NCBI GenBank assembly: GCA_905221605.1
Contig: CAJNDS010002301.1
Location: 2,099,192-2,163,191, forward strand
Direction of reading: 5' to 3'
Length of the DNA stretch: 64,000 nucleotides
Origin: Symbiodinium natans
Taxonomy: Eukaryota; Sar; Dinophyceae; Suessiales; Symbiodiniaceae
The translations under genes and the position numbers were made by a program. Under the pieces are notes generated by a model. That model ran no database searches and was not told the origin of the DNA. It saw only the letters and a list, made by a program, of their open reading frames with translations. How positions within the stretch are numbered: the stretch's first letter is position 1; each line of letters begins with the position of its first letter. Below, piece after piece: positions 1 to 11,011 of this stretch.

Positions 1-19
1 GGATTGAGGTTTGAGGCTT

Positions 20-150
20 GGGGTTTGGGGCTTGGGGTTTGGGGCTCGGGGTTCAGGGTTTGGGGTTGGGGTTTGGGGTTTGGGGTTTGGGGTTTGGGGT
101 TTGGGGTTTGGGGTTTGGGGCTTGGGGTTTGGGGTTCGGGGTTTAGGGTT
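20..150 (+). repeat. TTTGGGG/TTTAGGG variant array
   Basis: Tandem G-rich heptamers, mostly GGTTTGG with some GGGTTCA and GGGCTTG variants. It is a degenerate, locally homogenised version of the TTTAGGG telomere unit. It is interstitial as far as the window shows. Confidence 0.85.
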
Positions 151-255
151 TCGGAGACCCTGAGTGGCCCTCCCGCCCCCCCCAACCCCACCCCCACCGT
201 CCATGAACATTCCAAGAAAATATTGAAGCTTTTGCGAGCGTGCATGCGTGCATTC

Positions 256-294
<39 letters not shown>

Positions 295-495
295 CATATA
301 TACACATATTAACGGAAAACATTGATGCGCATGATTTTTTGTTCTGTACACTTGTCAATTGAATCGTGGCTATTTTTTCATGTTGCTTTCCTGGAGACGA
401 GATTGGGTGATTTGACTTCCTTGAGTTGTAACGAGTCGCATCTCAGAGGGCCGCAGCGAAGGCCGGATTGGCCTCAATTTTTCTGAGAGTTTCTA

Positions 496-635
496 CTTGA
501 AGGTTCATGGTACTTAGTAACTAATTATAACTGTACTTATAACCCACTTATAAGCCCCCTAAGTGCCCTAATACGGTTAGAAGTACAGTTATAAGTACAG
601 TTATAAATGGTTACTAAGTACCACGAACCTCCAAG
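496..635 (+). mobile_element. MITE family A, copy 1
   Basis: A 140-bp element with imperfect terminal inverted repeats: CTTGAAGGTTCATGGTACTT at the left, and a right end that is its reverse complement with two changes. It is flanked by TA on both sides (494-495 and 636-637). The interior repeats TTATAACTGTACTTATAA-like text and is itself partly palindromic. There is no coding capacity, so it would be mobilised in trans. TA duplication with short inverted ends suggests a Tc1/mariner (Stowaway-like) origin. Confidence 0.75.
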
Positions 636-639
636 TACC

Positions 640-690
640 CCCTCTGCACGCCCTGTGCCTCGTCTTCTGCGGGCAGGAGGCTTGTCCTGT
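640..690 (+). CDS. Exon-like island after MITE A copy 1
   Basis: A short open stretch (reading LHALCLVFCGQEACPVLW) runs from the MITE to the start of a TTTAGGG array at about 691, where the sequence GAG/GTTTAG could be a splice donor. Family unknown. It is listed because the same exon/array junction recurs in this region. Confidence 0.25.
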
Positions 691-765
691 CTTGTGGAGG
701 TTTAGGGTTTAGGGTTTAGGGTTTAGGGTTTAGGGTTTAGGGTTTAGGGTTTAGGGTTTCGGGAT
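691..765 (+). repeat. TTTAGGG array
   Basis: About ten near-perfect GTTTAGG units, directly after an exon-like island. Confidence 0.9.
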
Positions 766-853
766 TCGGGGTGAGGGTTTAGGGATCCCAAGAGTAATCT
801 AGGAATCAAAAGGGTGCCCTTTTTGGCTTAAAGGGGGCTTCTAAGGAAACCTA

Positions 854-1005
854 CTTGGAGGTCCGTGGTACTTAGTAACCATTTATAACTGTACTTATAA
901 CTGTACTTGTAACTGTACTAATAACCATATTAGGGCACTTAGCGGGCTTCTAAGTGGGTTCTAAGTACAGTTATAATTAGTTACTAAGTACCATGAACCT
1001 TCAAG
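854..1005 (-). mobile_element. MITE family A, copy 2 (inverted)
   Basis: Same element as 496-635 in the opposite orientation: it begins CTTGGAGGTCCGTGGTACTT and ends AAGTACCATGAACCTTCAAG. TA flanks both ends (852-853, 1006-1007). Interior blocks GTACTTATAACTGTACTT match copy 1. Confidence 0.75.
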
Positions 1006-1228
1006 TAAGCTCACGGCGGGGGGAAGAGAAACCGAGCACATGAAAATTATTGGACTGCATTGCGAACAGGTGCCTTCGCTTAACATGCCCCCCCCCCCCC
1101 CCCCACACATACCCTAAACCCGAAACACCCTAAACCCTAAACCCGAAACAATAAACCCTAAACCCCAAACCCTGGGTGTGTCAGAGCGCCATTTCCGCTG
1201 CGCGGCGAGAGGCCTTAAACCTAGACCG

Positions 1229-1457
1229 TGGGATGTTCTCCCTTATGCCAACAGTCCTTACTCGGGATTCTAGTACCCCCTATTGTAATACCCATCAAGG
1301 ACTGTTACTTGAAGGTTCATGGTACTTAGAAACTAATTATAACTGTATTTATAACCCACTTATAAGCCCGTTAAGTGCCCCAATATGGTTATAAGTACAG
1401 TTATAAGTGGTTACTAAGTACCACGAACCTCCAAGTAGTATGAGGGGGAACATCCCA
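1229..1457 (+). mobile_element. MITE family B copy, split by a MITE A insertion
   Basis: The outer ends are TGGGATGTTCTCCCTTAT and GGGGGAACATCCCA, the terminal inverted repeats of family B (compare 50247-50347). Inside the 3' half, at 1306-1437, a complete family A element with its TA duplication interrupts the family B text ACTGTTAGTATAAGGG. This nesting dates family A movement after family B insertion. Confidence 0.8.
1308..1435 (+). mobile_element. MITE family A, copy 3 (nested)
   Basis: A 128-bp family A element inserted into a family B element, flanked by TA (1306-1307, 1436-1437). It gives the clearest view of the element's true ends, because the uninterrupted family B sequence is known from other copies. 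Confidence 0.8.
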
Positions 1458-1561
1458 ACCTACCCTCCTCCACATGCCTTGAGCACGTCGGCAAGTTCGG
1501 GGAGGGTGCTAGGTAGCCCCTGATGCATCGCAAGGCGAACTCCAACCAACAAAACAAACAT

Positions 1562-1715
1562 GGAAACCCTAAACCCTAAAGCCTAAACCCTAAACCCTAA
1601 ACCCTAACCCTAAACCCTAAACCCTAAACCCTAAACCCTAAACCCTAAACCCTAAACCCTAAACCCTAAACCCTAAACCCTAAGCCCTAAACCCCAAACC
1701 CTAAACCCTAAACCA
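1562..1715 (-). repeat. CCCTAAA array
   Basis: About 20 units of CCCTAAA with few variants. It precedes an exon-like island (about 1740-1820), and a TTTAGGG array follows at 1825-1900. Confidence 0.9.
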
Positions 1716-2135
1716 ACCCCGAAACCAGGCTCCTCAAACGCCAAATCCCCACAGCAAGTCCCCTCACCGCAGTCCTGGCCATCGCTTCGCCGGTTCAGGA
1801 CCGAAGAGCACATTCCATGTCAGGTTTGGGGTTCAGGGTTTAGGGTTTAGGGTTTAGGGTTTAGGGTTTAGGGTTTGGGGTTTGGGGTTTAGGGTTTAGG
1901 GGGGGGGAGGTTCTGAGACTTTGGTGACTATCGGTGCTTGAACTCATTAGATGCGTAGGTTTCTCGTTTTTTAACAGTTAGGGAGTGAGGGTTGAGGGTT
2001 CCGGGTCCCGGGTGTAGGGCGGAGAGCTTGTGATTCGCCAAAATCATGGGAGCATGGGAGTCGCAATCACTCTCACAGGGAGACAGGCTCTGTGGAATCC
2101 ACCCCACACCGTAAATTTTAAACCCTACGCCCAAA

Positions 2136-2234
2136 GGGACCATGTACCCATATGGTGTAGACTTGGGCCTTAAAGCGGTTCCTATAAAGTAGCTTTAGGG
2201 GTCCAAGTATATACTATAAGGTACAAGGACCCTG
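2136..2234 (+). mobile_element. Short inverted-repeat element, family C copy 1
   Basis: Ends GGGACCATGTACC and GGTACAAGGACCCTG are imperfect inverted repeats. The internal text (GACTTGGGCCTTAAAG, GGGTCCAAGTATATACTA) matches 53697-53793 and, inverted, 54561-54646. Non-coding. Confidence 0.65.
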
Positions 2235-2909
2235 TGGGGAAGCTGCAAAGGCAGAGTATCCAGGGTTTCAGGTGAGGGTTCAGGCTTTGCAGTTTCAAGT
2301 TTCTGGGTTCAGGGTTGCTGCCGCACCAGGAACTGCGAAACAAAGTCGGTTCAGGGATTGTGCCTTGCACTGCTCTACGGATACTCTGGGGCACCGAAAA
2401 AAGGACGTCTTAAGCACAGCTAAACCCTGTTACCCCAAAAACCCGAATGCACAAAAGCTCTAAACCCAAGCATTCCAAGCCCGCAGAAATTGTGCACAAT
2501 ATGGAGCCTCGCCGCATGTTGGGTTTCATCTTGGGGCTAAAGGTGTTGCCGCGTAACCGGGCAGATTCGTAGTGCCATGTCAGATACCGATTGTACTCAA
2601 CATGCTAGGGACGCCATTTTGCTCCGGTTGCGGGTGACAGCGTCCCTTTCCGCAGTTTAAAATGTAACTTCCGGGCACGGGCGCTTCCTCGCAAAGCACA
2701 AGCCCCCCAAACCGTAAGCCCTGAACGCCTCAACTTCCCCAAGCCCTCAAACCCCCAAACCCTCAACCCTGAAACTTCAACTACAACCCTAAACCCTAAA
2801 CCCGAAACCCTAAACCCTAAACTAACTACCTCTCTCTACACACAAACATATATCATGGAGACCCAGAAGAAGGGTCCCCCATGTCATGGGCTGTAGGTCC
2901 TTTCTTACC

Positions 2910-3005
2910 CGAGGGTTTAGGGTTTAGGGTTAGGGTTTGGGGTTTAGGGTTTAGGGTTTGGGGTTTAGGGTTTAGGGTTTGGGGTTTAGGGCTTGGGGTT
3001 TAGGG
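2910..3005 (+). repeat. TTTAGGG/TTTGGGG array
   Basis: Mixed TTTAGGG and TTTGGGG units, followed to about 3200 by a decaying G-rich stretch with single heptamers. From 3200 to 3780 there are short CCCTAAA and TTTAGGG blocks, a TC/TA microsatellite at 3245-3280, and no identifiable gene. Confidence 0.8.
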
Positions 3006-3784
3006 TGAAGGGCTTGCAGGCATCAGGAGGTAGTTTCGGGCTTTCCGGGGCTTAGGGGTTGCGTTTAGGGGTTTAGGAGTTTAGGTTTAGGTTTTTTTTG
3101 GTTTTCGGGTTCTTTACGGTTCAGGGCTTGAGGGCCGTAGGGCTTTAGGATGTATGGTCTTAGGTTTGAGGGTTCAGGGTTTAGGGCTTAGGATCTAGCT
3201 GGACAGATCGGATACGGGATCCCCTAAGAAACATAGCAAAGGACACTCTCTCTCTCTCTATATATATATATACATACATAGGTTAAGCTCATATTCCTTA
3301 ACCAAAGGGGTGTCCCTTTGACTTGTAGTGTAGACCTAGCAAGAGTTGAAGGTCTATTCCTTAGTTGAAAGAGGATACTATGCCCTTAGCCTTTGCCCTT
3401 TGCGTACGTAGTCCGCCTGTTTCATGCCTGTTGGGACCCAAGAACCCATTTTCAGAATGCGCCGAGCCCTGAACCCGAAACCCCAAACCTGAAAAAATCA
3501 TGGGGTATGGGGTTTAGGGCTTAGGCCTAAACCCTAAACCCGAAACCCTGAAGCACTTGATTAAGGTTTAGGGCTTTACAGGGAGAGTTTAGGGCCCGAT
3601 GTCGCGATGACCAACATGGCCTGTAGCCCTCCCCCAGCCTCAACCCCTAAACCCTAGCCCTAAACCCTAAACCCTCACTCTAAACCTCTAAACCCCGACG
3701 CCCTAAAACCCTAATTTAGGTGACAAAGTGAAGCATTAGCTGAGGGAGCTGCGCTGGCACTGGTCTCTGGTAACACCTAAAGCC

Positions 3785-3880
3785 TTCAAGCCTTTAGGGT
3801 TTAGGGTTTAGGGTTTAGGGTTTCGGGTTTGGGGTTTAGGGTTCAGGGTTTAGGGTTTAGTGTTTAGGGTTTCGGGGTTC
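3785..3880 (+). repeat. TTTAGGG array
   Basis: G-rich strand array following the exon-like island at 3718-3770. From 3900 to 4340 there is unique, partly AT-rich sequence with several GGAACCC and CTAAAGT fragments resembling the short inverted-repeat families, and no supported gene. Confidence 0.8.
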
Positions 3881-4345
3881 GGGTTTAGGGACTCTAGGGT
3901 TAGCCTCACGGACGAAGGGCAAAGTCCAGAAACTCGGGTGCAAGGTACTTCGGATGGGACTGACGATTCGTGCTAGGCAATCAGGTAAGACCAATGCAAG
4001 ACAGCTGGGAACTTGGGATTTGGGGTATAGGTCCTAAAGCCCGGTGGCCTCTTTATCTGTTAGCCCTTATACCTCAAATATAGCCCCTAGATACCCCAAT
4101 AAGAACACCCGAATCTGCACCCCTGTAACTTAGCTTTGGAGTAGGCCCTGGAAAAAAGTATATACTTTTTAGGTAAGAAGTAGCAATAATAGGAACCCAG
4201 AACAAAAAAGTATTAAAGTATAGTACTCCAAAGCCCAGGTAAAACAGAAACCCTACTTAAGGAGACCACCAACCCATATGAAGTACAGGGTTCTTCCCTC
4301 ATAACACAAGCATCCTCGGAGTCCTGCGAAGATCATCAGCTCATA

Positions 4346-4540
4346 GGGTTTAGGGTTTAGGGTTTGGGGTTTAGGGTTTAGGGTTTAGGGTTTAGGGTTT
4401 AGGGTTACTATGAAGCCGCTGCTTGAGTTTCACCTGCCCTTCATACAACCAACGAAACACAAACGCGGGCTTAGGGTTTAGGGTCTAGGGTTTAGGGTTT
4501 AGGGTTTCGGGTCTAGGGTTTAGGGTTTAGGGTTTAAAAG
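4346..4540 (+). repeat. Two TTTAGGG arrays with a short island between
   Basis: Arrays at 4346-4408 and 4468-4538 flank a 60-bp open island (reads MKPLLEFHLPFIQPTKHKRG). Confidence 0.8.
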
Positions 4541-4575
4541 CTCAGGTGGCATTGACCATCTACGTCATCCTTTAG

Positions 4576-4626
4576 GCGGCCAGCGCAGTCTCCCACGTGA
4601 AAAGCACAAGCGTCGCAGCTTTTGAG
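4576..4626 (+). CDS. Candidate 51-nt exon of an unknown gene
   Basis: Bounded by CTTTAG at the left and GAG/GTTGAGG at the right, in phase 0, reading AASAVSHVKSTSVAAFE. It is a clean acceptor/donor pair around an open frame. Family unknown. Confidence 0.35.
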
Positions 4627-4873
4627 GTTGAGGCTCAGGGGCTCAGGGCCAATCTCGGGTTCAGGGTTTAGGGTTTTTAGGGTTTTAAGGGTGTTTTAAG
4701 GGTTTAGGGTTGATAGGGTTTACAGGGTTTATAGGGTTTAGGGCTTATAGGATGTATAGGGTCTATACGGCTTCTAGGGTTTATAGGGTTATAGGGCTTA
4801 CAGGGTTCATAGGGTTTCGGGCCCTGGCAGGGATGCTGGATGCTTCTGGGCATGGCCGAGCCCTTCTGGGTTA

Positions 4874-5095
4874 CTTGAAGGTTCATGGTACTTAGTAGCT
4901 AATTATAACTGCACCTATAACCCACTTATAAGCCCGTCAAGTGCCCTTAATATGGTTACGAGAATAGATATGCTTACAGTTACCCTAAACCCTAAACCCT
5001 AAACCCTAAACCCTAAACCCTAAACCCTAAACGCCTCTAGCAGTACAGACATAAGTACAGTGATAAGTAGTTGCTCAGTACCCTGAACCTCCACG
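4874..5095 (+). mobile_element. MITE family A, copy 4, containing a CCCTAAA array
   Basis: The ends CTTGAAGGTTCATGGTACTT and CCTGAACCTCCACG with flanking TA (4872-4873, 5096-5097) identify family A. The middle, 4981-5032, is replaced or interrupted by seven CCCTAAA units, making this copy about 80 bp longer. Telomere-type DNA was therefore added inside a mobile element. Confidence 0.75.
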
Positions 5096-5191
5096 TAGGG
5101 CTTAGGGCTCATGTCTGGCCAGAGGAGTTCAAGGTTTGGCCTTAGGGCTGAGGGCTTTGGGCACCAGGGGGGGTGGGGTGGTGGCTGGGGG

Positions 5192-5237
5192 CCCTAAACC
5201 CTAAACCCTAAACCCTAAACCCTAAACCCTAAACCCT
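5192..5237 (-). repeat. CCCTAAA array
   Basis: Six units. It is followed by an open island (about 5245-5328) and then by the TTTAGGG array at 5329-5455. Confidence 0.85.
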
Positions 5238-5328
5238 ACTGAGTGCTCCCTGCCTCCACCTCCGATTGCTGAGGGTCCGAGTGTCCACGTGCAGCACCGG
5301 CTCCGTGGCTCGGGATTTCAGGGCAGTT

Positions 5329-5455
5329 TAGGGTTTAGGGTTTAGGGTTTAGGGTTTAGGGTTTAGGGTTTAGGGTTTAGGGTTTGGGGTTTGGGGTTTG
5401 GGGTTTGGGGTTTGGGGTTTGGGGTTTGGGGTTTGGGGTTTGGGGTTTGGGGTTT
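5329..5455 (+). repeat. TTTAGGG array grading into TTTGGGG
   Basis: The first half is pure TTTAGGG and the second half nearly pure TTTGGGG, a block-wise variant switch that points to local amplification after mutation of one unit. Confidence 0.9.
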
Positions 5456-6652
5456 AGGGCTAGGGTTTAGGATTCAGGGCTTCGGGTTTAGGTAGTTTAG
5501 AGGCTAAACAACCTAAACCACTATAAAGCCCAAGCCCCCATAGCCCTAAAGCCCTGAGGGCGGATTACTGGCTGACATGCGCTGATGCTTTAGGGTCGTA
5601 GGGCTTATGGTGTGCGGGGTTCAGAGGGTTTAGGGTTTAGGGTTTAAGGTTAGGGTTTAGGGTTTAGGGTTCAGGGTTTAGAGTTTCGTGTTAAGGGTTC
5701 AGGGATTAGGATATAGTGTGTGATGAGGTGGCAGGTGATGTGGCAGAGTGTTTGCAAGCCTCTTGGTACCACTTTCCTTACCCCGGACCCCAAATCCCAA
5801 ACCCTAAACCCCAAACCCTAACCCTAAACCCTAAACCCTGCCATCGGCGGTCAGACACTTGGACTTCAAAAGGGGCACTATGATACTCGCATGGCGCATC
5901 GGCAGGTCAGCCACGCCATGCAGAAGTCCTAAACTAGGGTCCCTGCTTTGGGTTCAGGGTTTAGGGCTTAGGGTGGGGAGCCACCCCAAACCCTAAACCC
6001 TAAACCCTACACCCTAAACATCCTAAAGCCCTAAATAGGGCATCGTGTACATGTTGCCCAAAGCAGGACCGAAACTCGGAACAACCGCCATTGCCACTGC
6101 GCGCCTGCGCCTGCTCCAATGCGCAAAGTCTCTAGACCCAAGAGTAAGCTCAGTTAGGGTATATAAGGGGTCCCTTTTAGGGTTTAGGGTTTAGGGTCTT
6201 CATCAGGGTATGTGAGGGGACATGAAGGGTCTCCATTTAAGGGCACATATTAAGCGACCATGGAACTACCCTTTCAAGGCTTACAGAAGGATCAAGAGGG
6301 TGCCCTTTTAGGTATAAAGGGGCTTGTAAGGGAACCTGAACCAACCCCCAAACCCCAAACCCCAAGCCCCAAGCCCCAAACCCTAAACAAAACGGGAAGT
6401 AAGGGGGCTCTGGGTCCTAGGTCGAAAAGCAGAACCTGGAGCCCTGCCGAAGTTGTACAGTATTCCTGAACCCTAAACCCTATATCCTAAATCCCTAAGT
6501 CCTTAAACCCTAAAACCTAAAACCAAAGTTATGCCAGAACTCCATGTCTGCAACCACAAACCCGAAACCCTAAACCGCAAACAAAATACAAGAGAGTAAA
6601 TCCCAAGGCCGGGTCCTTGTGCTTGGTCCCATCAACACCTGAGCTCGCGGGG

Positions 6653-6712
6653 GGTTTAGGGTTTAGGGTTTAGGGTTTAGGGTTTAGGGTTTAGGGTTTA
6701 GCGTTTAGGGGA
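6653..6712 (+). repeat. TTTAGGG array
   Basis: Eight units directly after an open island (6608-6650). Confidence 0.9.
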
Positions 6713-6939
6713 CAAAAATGCTCCGGAAATTCTCGTGAGGAACCAAGGGGCCGAAAACGAGGGTGGGAGTAAGGGGCCCATGTTCCCTGACTAGGGCTTA
6801 CTAATTAATGCTTATTTGGGATGATTAAGCTCTTTTCAGACACACGATGGCAAGTGACTGTTTATACTTCCCCATCTAAGAATACATAGGTTCCTGTAGG
6901 CCTTGGGGGCTCTGATGGCGGGTTGTTCGGGACCATACG

Positions 6940-6978
<39 letters not shown>

Positions 6979-7035
6979 GCGTATATGTATGTGTATATAT
7001 ATACATGTACAGATATATATATATATATATACACA
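6940..7035. repeat. TA/TATG microsatellite
   Basis: Runs of AT and GTAT. The open frames here read only Tyr-Ile repeats and are not genes. Confidence 0.9.
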
Positions 7036-7182
7036 TATGTCACATACACAATATCCCCGCAGCATGAATATTCACTGCAGCCACGAAGCCGAAAACCCAG
7101 AATCATGGGGCTTGCCAGGATGGGTTATTGGGCCCTACAACCCCCCCCCCCCCCAATCAAGCCCATTAAGGGCCTTTTTAAG

Positions 7183-7245
7183 GGGTTTAGGGTTTAGGGT
7201 TTAGGGTTTAGGGTTTAGGGTTTAGGGTTTAGGGTTTAGGGGTAG
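7183..7245 (+). repeat. TTTAGGG array
   Basis: Eight units, preceded by a poly-C run at 7141-7154. Confidence 0.9.
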
Positions 7246-7339
7246 AATAGCCCGTCCTGGTAGGGTTTCTGCGCCGCAGTTCAGAAGCACGCTCAGAAAC
7301 AGCCTCAAGCCGAACAAAAACCATCGACCTGAAGCGAAG

Positions 7340-7878
7340 CCTCTAAACCGCTAAACCCCTAAACGCATAAACCCCTAAACGCAATCAACCCCTGAATCCC
7401 TAAACCCCTAAACCCCTGAACGCAATATACCCCTGAATCCCTAAACCCCTAAACCCCTAAACCCCTGAACCCCTGAACCCCTAAACCCCTAAACCCCCAA
7501 ACCCCCAAACCCCCAAGCCCCTAAACCCTAAACCCTAAACCCCTAAACCCCTAAACCCCTAAACCCCTGAACCCTAAACCCCTAAACCCTAAACCCCTAA
7601 ACCCCTAAACCCCTAAAAAACCCCTAAACCCCTAACCCCTAACCCCCCCTAACCCCTAAACCCCTAAACCCCTAAGAACCCCTAAACCCCAAACCCCCTA
7701 AACCCTAAACCCCCTAAAACCCCTAAAACCCCTAAACCCCTAAACCCCTAAACCCCCTAAACCCCCTAAACCCCCTAAACCCCCTAAACCCCCTAAACCC
7801 CTAAACCCCCTAAACCCCCTGAACCCCCTAAACCCCCTAAACCCCCTAAACCCCCTAAACCCCCTAAACCCCCAAACC
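7340..7878 (-). repeat. CCCCTAAA (octamer) variant array, about 540 bp
   Basis: The unit is CCCCTAAA or CCCCCTAAA rather than the heptamer, with scattered CTGAA and CCAAA variants. It is followed by an open island (7885-7924) and a TTTAGGG array. Confidence 0.9.
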
Positions 7879-8221
7879 GAAACCTTCAGGCAGCCCAAGA
7901 TCCCTCACCCCCATTCATACCCCAAGGTTCAGGGTTTAGGGTTTCGTGTTTAGGGTAGGGTTTAGGGTTTAGGGTTTAGGGCTTAGGGTTTAGGGTTTAG
8001 TTTAGTGTTTAGTTTTTTGTTTTTGAAAGTGAGCCGGACTTTTGCAGATTGCCTCCGTCCACCCCTTACGAGGCGCTCACTGAACTGAAAGAGCTCCCCA
8101 CTCGCAAGCCGAATATTCACACTTGACGTTATCCGAGAAGAAGTTCTCAAAGTTGCATCACCTAGAGTTGTACTGATCCACACGGAGCCAAAAAGTCACT
8201 GATAGAGAATCATGAGGGATT

Positions 8222-8290
8222 GGGGTTTAGGGTTTAGGGTTTAGGGTTTAGGGTTTAGGGTTTGGGGTTTAGGGTTTAGGGTTTAGGGTC
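8222..8290 (+). repeat. TTTAGGG array
   Basis: About ten units. It is followed by a 110-bp island containing an in-frame ATG segment (8349-8400, reads MATSQANKALRLRDQGALR) and then by CCCTAAA. Confidence 0.85.
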
Positions 8291-8400
8291 CCGCCCAACG
8301 CGGGCGTACCTGGGTGGGGACTTCACTCGCCGAGCCAGCGCAGATGGCGACCTCCCAGGCCAACAAGGCATTGCGGTTGAGGGATCAGGGTGCCCTTCGG

Positions 8401-8637
8401 ACCCTAAACCCTAAACCCTAAACCCTCTCAACCCTCTCAACCCTCTCAACCCTCTCAACCCTCTCAACCCTCTCAACCCTCTCAACCCTCTAAACCCTCT
8501 AAACCCTCTAAACCCTCTAAACCCTCTAAACCCTCTAAACCCTCTCAACCCTCTAAACCCTCTAAACCCTCTAAACCCTCTAAACCCTCTCAACCCTCTA
8601 AACCCTCTAAATCCTCTAAACCCTCTAAACCCTCTAA
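8401..8637 (-). repeat. CCCTCTAAA / CCCTCTCAA nonamer array
   Basis: A 9-bp unit, a two-base expansion of CCCTAAA, repeated about 25 times in sub-blocks (CTCAA then CTAAA). The Arg-Gly-Phe open frame on the minus strand is a by-product. From 8640 to 9115 there is unique sequence, AT-rich then with CCCCCAGA repeats at 8970-9018 and a poly-G run at 9086-9102. No gene is supported. Confidence 0.9.
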
Positions 8638-10195
8638 TGTGAGAGTCCCATTTATAAATGGGGTGGTAATACTAAAATTCGCCGGGCCAGAGGGGTTCCA
8701 TTACGGGAGGTTTTCGGGCCGATGTATGTAAACAAGTCTATATAGGGGGGTGCGGTGATAATAATAAAGGGTGGTAATTCTAAAATTTTTCCGGCCTGGA
8801 ATTGAAAATTTTACTGAGAATCGCTTAAGAGTTCCATTGCAGAGAAGACTTTTCAGCTGAGCTGGCTTGAAAGAGCTCCGAGGCTCAGTCTTTAGAGAAG
8901 CAGCTGCAGAGAGCAAGCAGAAGCCTTCAAGACAAAGCAAAGCAGACCCTGACAGCTGACCCCCCCCCCGACCCCCAGACCCCCAGACCCCCAGACCCCC
9001 AGACCCCCAGACCCCCAGAATTGATTATTGGCACCCCGTCTTTTTTTCCACCCCTCCAAACCCCGGGGACCAAAACAAGATTTGGGGGGGGGGGGGGGGG
9101 GTTATTAAAGGGACCCTAACATTAAACCCTCTAAACCCTCTAAACCCTCTAAACCCTCTAAACCCTAAACCCTAAACCCCAAAACGGGACCTACAACTGG
9201 GAAGGTCCAGCCTGATGGTGTTGGGACAAGGCTTCTAGGGCTGCAGGCACGGGGATTACCCTAAGGGTCCCCTGTACCTCATTCTGATATCCTTGGGCCC
9301 CCACAGTCCCTGCATAGGAAGTACTTACATCGCAAGGACTCCCTATTTAGGACCCTGAGGGTTCAGGTCTAGAGGCTTAGTGGGGTTGAGAGCTTGAGGA
9401 TTTTGGGGATCCCTAAACCCTAAACCCTAAACCCTAAGGGTTCAAACACTTGGGGATCGGGGTTTCAACGCCCCGCGCGCACTTCGCGGCATCGCGGTAG
9501 GCTGGGCTCCGCATTTCCTCGCGGATGACGCGCAGCCTCGGCGTTCTCAGCGCTTCGGCTTACGTCTTTGGGGGTTAGGGTTTAGGGTTTGGGGTTTAGG
9601 GGTTTAGGGGTTTAGGGGTTTGGGGTTTAGGGTTTGGGGTCTTGTGTTTTCGTTGTTCGGCTGCCGGGGGAGGGGGGGGGAGGGGCGGGCCGGTGGTTCT
9701 GCTTGCAATTCGTGCTTTGGGGGTTGGGGGGTTTAGGACTCAGCCCGGAACTAGAATTTGCACCAATTCGGCTACCCTTGCTCTCGGCGAACATCAGAAG
9801 AGTTCTGCAAACCTAAACAGCACCATGCGTAAACGTTAATACAGGAACGTGCCACCAACACCTTTCCCTACTTCTGAGGGCGGCGCGAGGACAAACCAAC
9901 ACAAGGCACACAGACATCAAGTAGGGTGTATATTTCTTGTATCCCCAAAAGGACACCAAATATATATATACTCACCAATATTAAAAGCAACCTTTTATAC
10001 ACTCACTAAAAACAATAATATAAACCCTGCTTCACATGCTCATAGGCATCCCTCGGCACAAGCCAGACTCCAAGGGCAAGGGGCCCCACCAGGGCCTTTC
10101 AGGAGCGGGGGGAGCCTCCTATGACCTCTCGCTTCAACCCTCGGCCCGAACCCGTTAAGCCCCAACCTTGAAACCCTATAGGACTCAGACCCTAA

Positions 10196-10428
10196 TCAAA
10201 CCCCAAACCTTAAACCCCAAATCCTAAACCCCAAACCCTAAACCCTAAACCCCAAACCCTAAACCCTGAACCCCAAATCCTAAACCCCAAACCCTAAACC
10301 CTAAACCCCAAACCCCAAATCCTAAACCCCAAACCCTAAACCCCAAACCCTGAACCCCAAACCCTAAACCCCAAACCCCAGACCCTAAACCCCAAACCCT
10401 AAACCCCAAACCCTAAACCCTAGACCCC
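10196..10428 (-). repeat. CCCTAAA/CCCCAAA mixed array
   Basis: Alternating CCCTAAA and CCCCAAA units with GAA and TCC variants. It precedes the open island at 10440-10515. The 300 bp after that island (10540-10900) are G-rich decayed heptamers. Confidence 0.85.
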
Positions 10429-10904
10429 GAAACAGGAACATGGGCCCCCGGCTCCGACGTCGTCCACTGCCGGGTGATCTTCCTTGGCTCGGAGTTGTTG
10501 GGGGCCCATTGGTGGTTTTAGAGTTCGAGGGTTTAGGGTTTCGGGTTTAGGGATTGTTCAGAGTTCTAGTCTATGGTTTCGGGTTGGGTTTAGGGTTCAG
10601 GGTTGAGTGATAGGGTTGAGTTTTGGGCTTAGGGCTGGGTTTAGGGTTTAGGGGTTGGGTTTCGGGAAACACGATGTGTAGCGCTTAGGGCTTTGGAGTC
10701 ATGGCTTAGAGTTCTCGGGCCTTAGCGTCTTCGGGGCTTTGGAGGTTTTGGGGTTTACGTGCTCGGGGAGCTTCGGTTCTTGTCGGGCAAGCCTGGTGGG
10801 TTTTCGACGGTTCGGAGGCTCTTACATTCTTGACCTTCGGGTTTGTGGGCTTTGGGGGCTGCGGCAGGGGTTAAGCAGGGGTTTCGGGGGTTCAGGGCTC
10901 GGGG

Positions 10905-10982
10905 ACCTTAAACCCTAAACCCTAAACCCTAAACCCTAAACCCTAAACCCTAAACCCTAAACCCTAAACCCTAAACCCTAAG
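10905..10982 (-). repeat. CCCTAAA array
   Basis: About ten perfect units, directly upstream of the candidate exon at 11012-11055. Confidence 0.9.
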
Positions 10983-11011
10983 CGTCCTCCTCACAAGCTG
11001 TACGGATGCAG

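Noticed and set aside
2570-2660. Dinoflagellate spliced-leader RNA gene (CCATTTTGCTCC near 2613)
   Set aside because: Only a short stretch resembles the leader. The rest of the leader and the Sm-like site are absent.
6836-7204. Tyr/Ile-rich small proteins
   Set aside because: They translate TA/TATG microsatellites. Similar cases lie at 61.7-62.3 kb and 63.1-63.7 kb.
8411-8593. Arg-Gly-Phe repeat protein on the minus strand
   Set aside because: By-product of the CCCTCTAAA nonamer array, whose unit length is a multiple of three.
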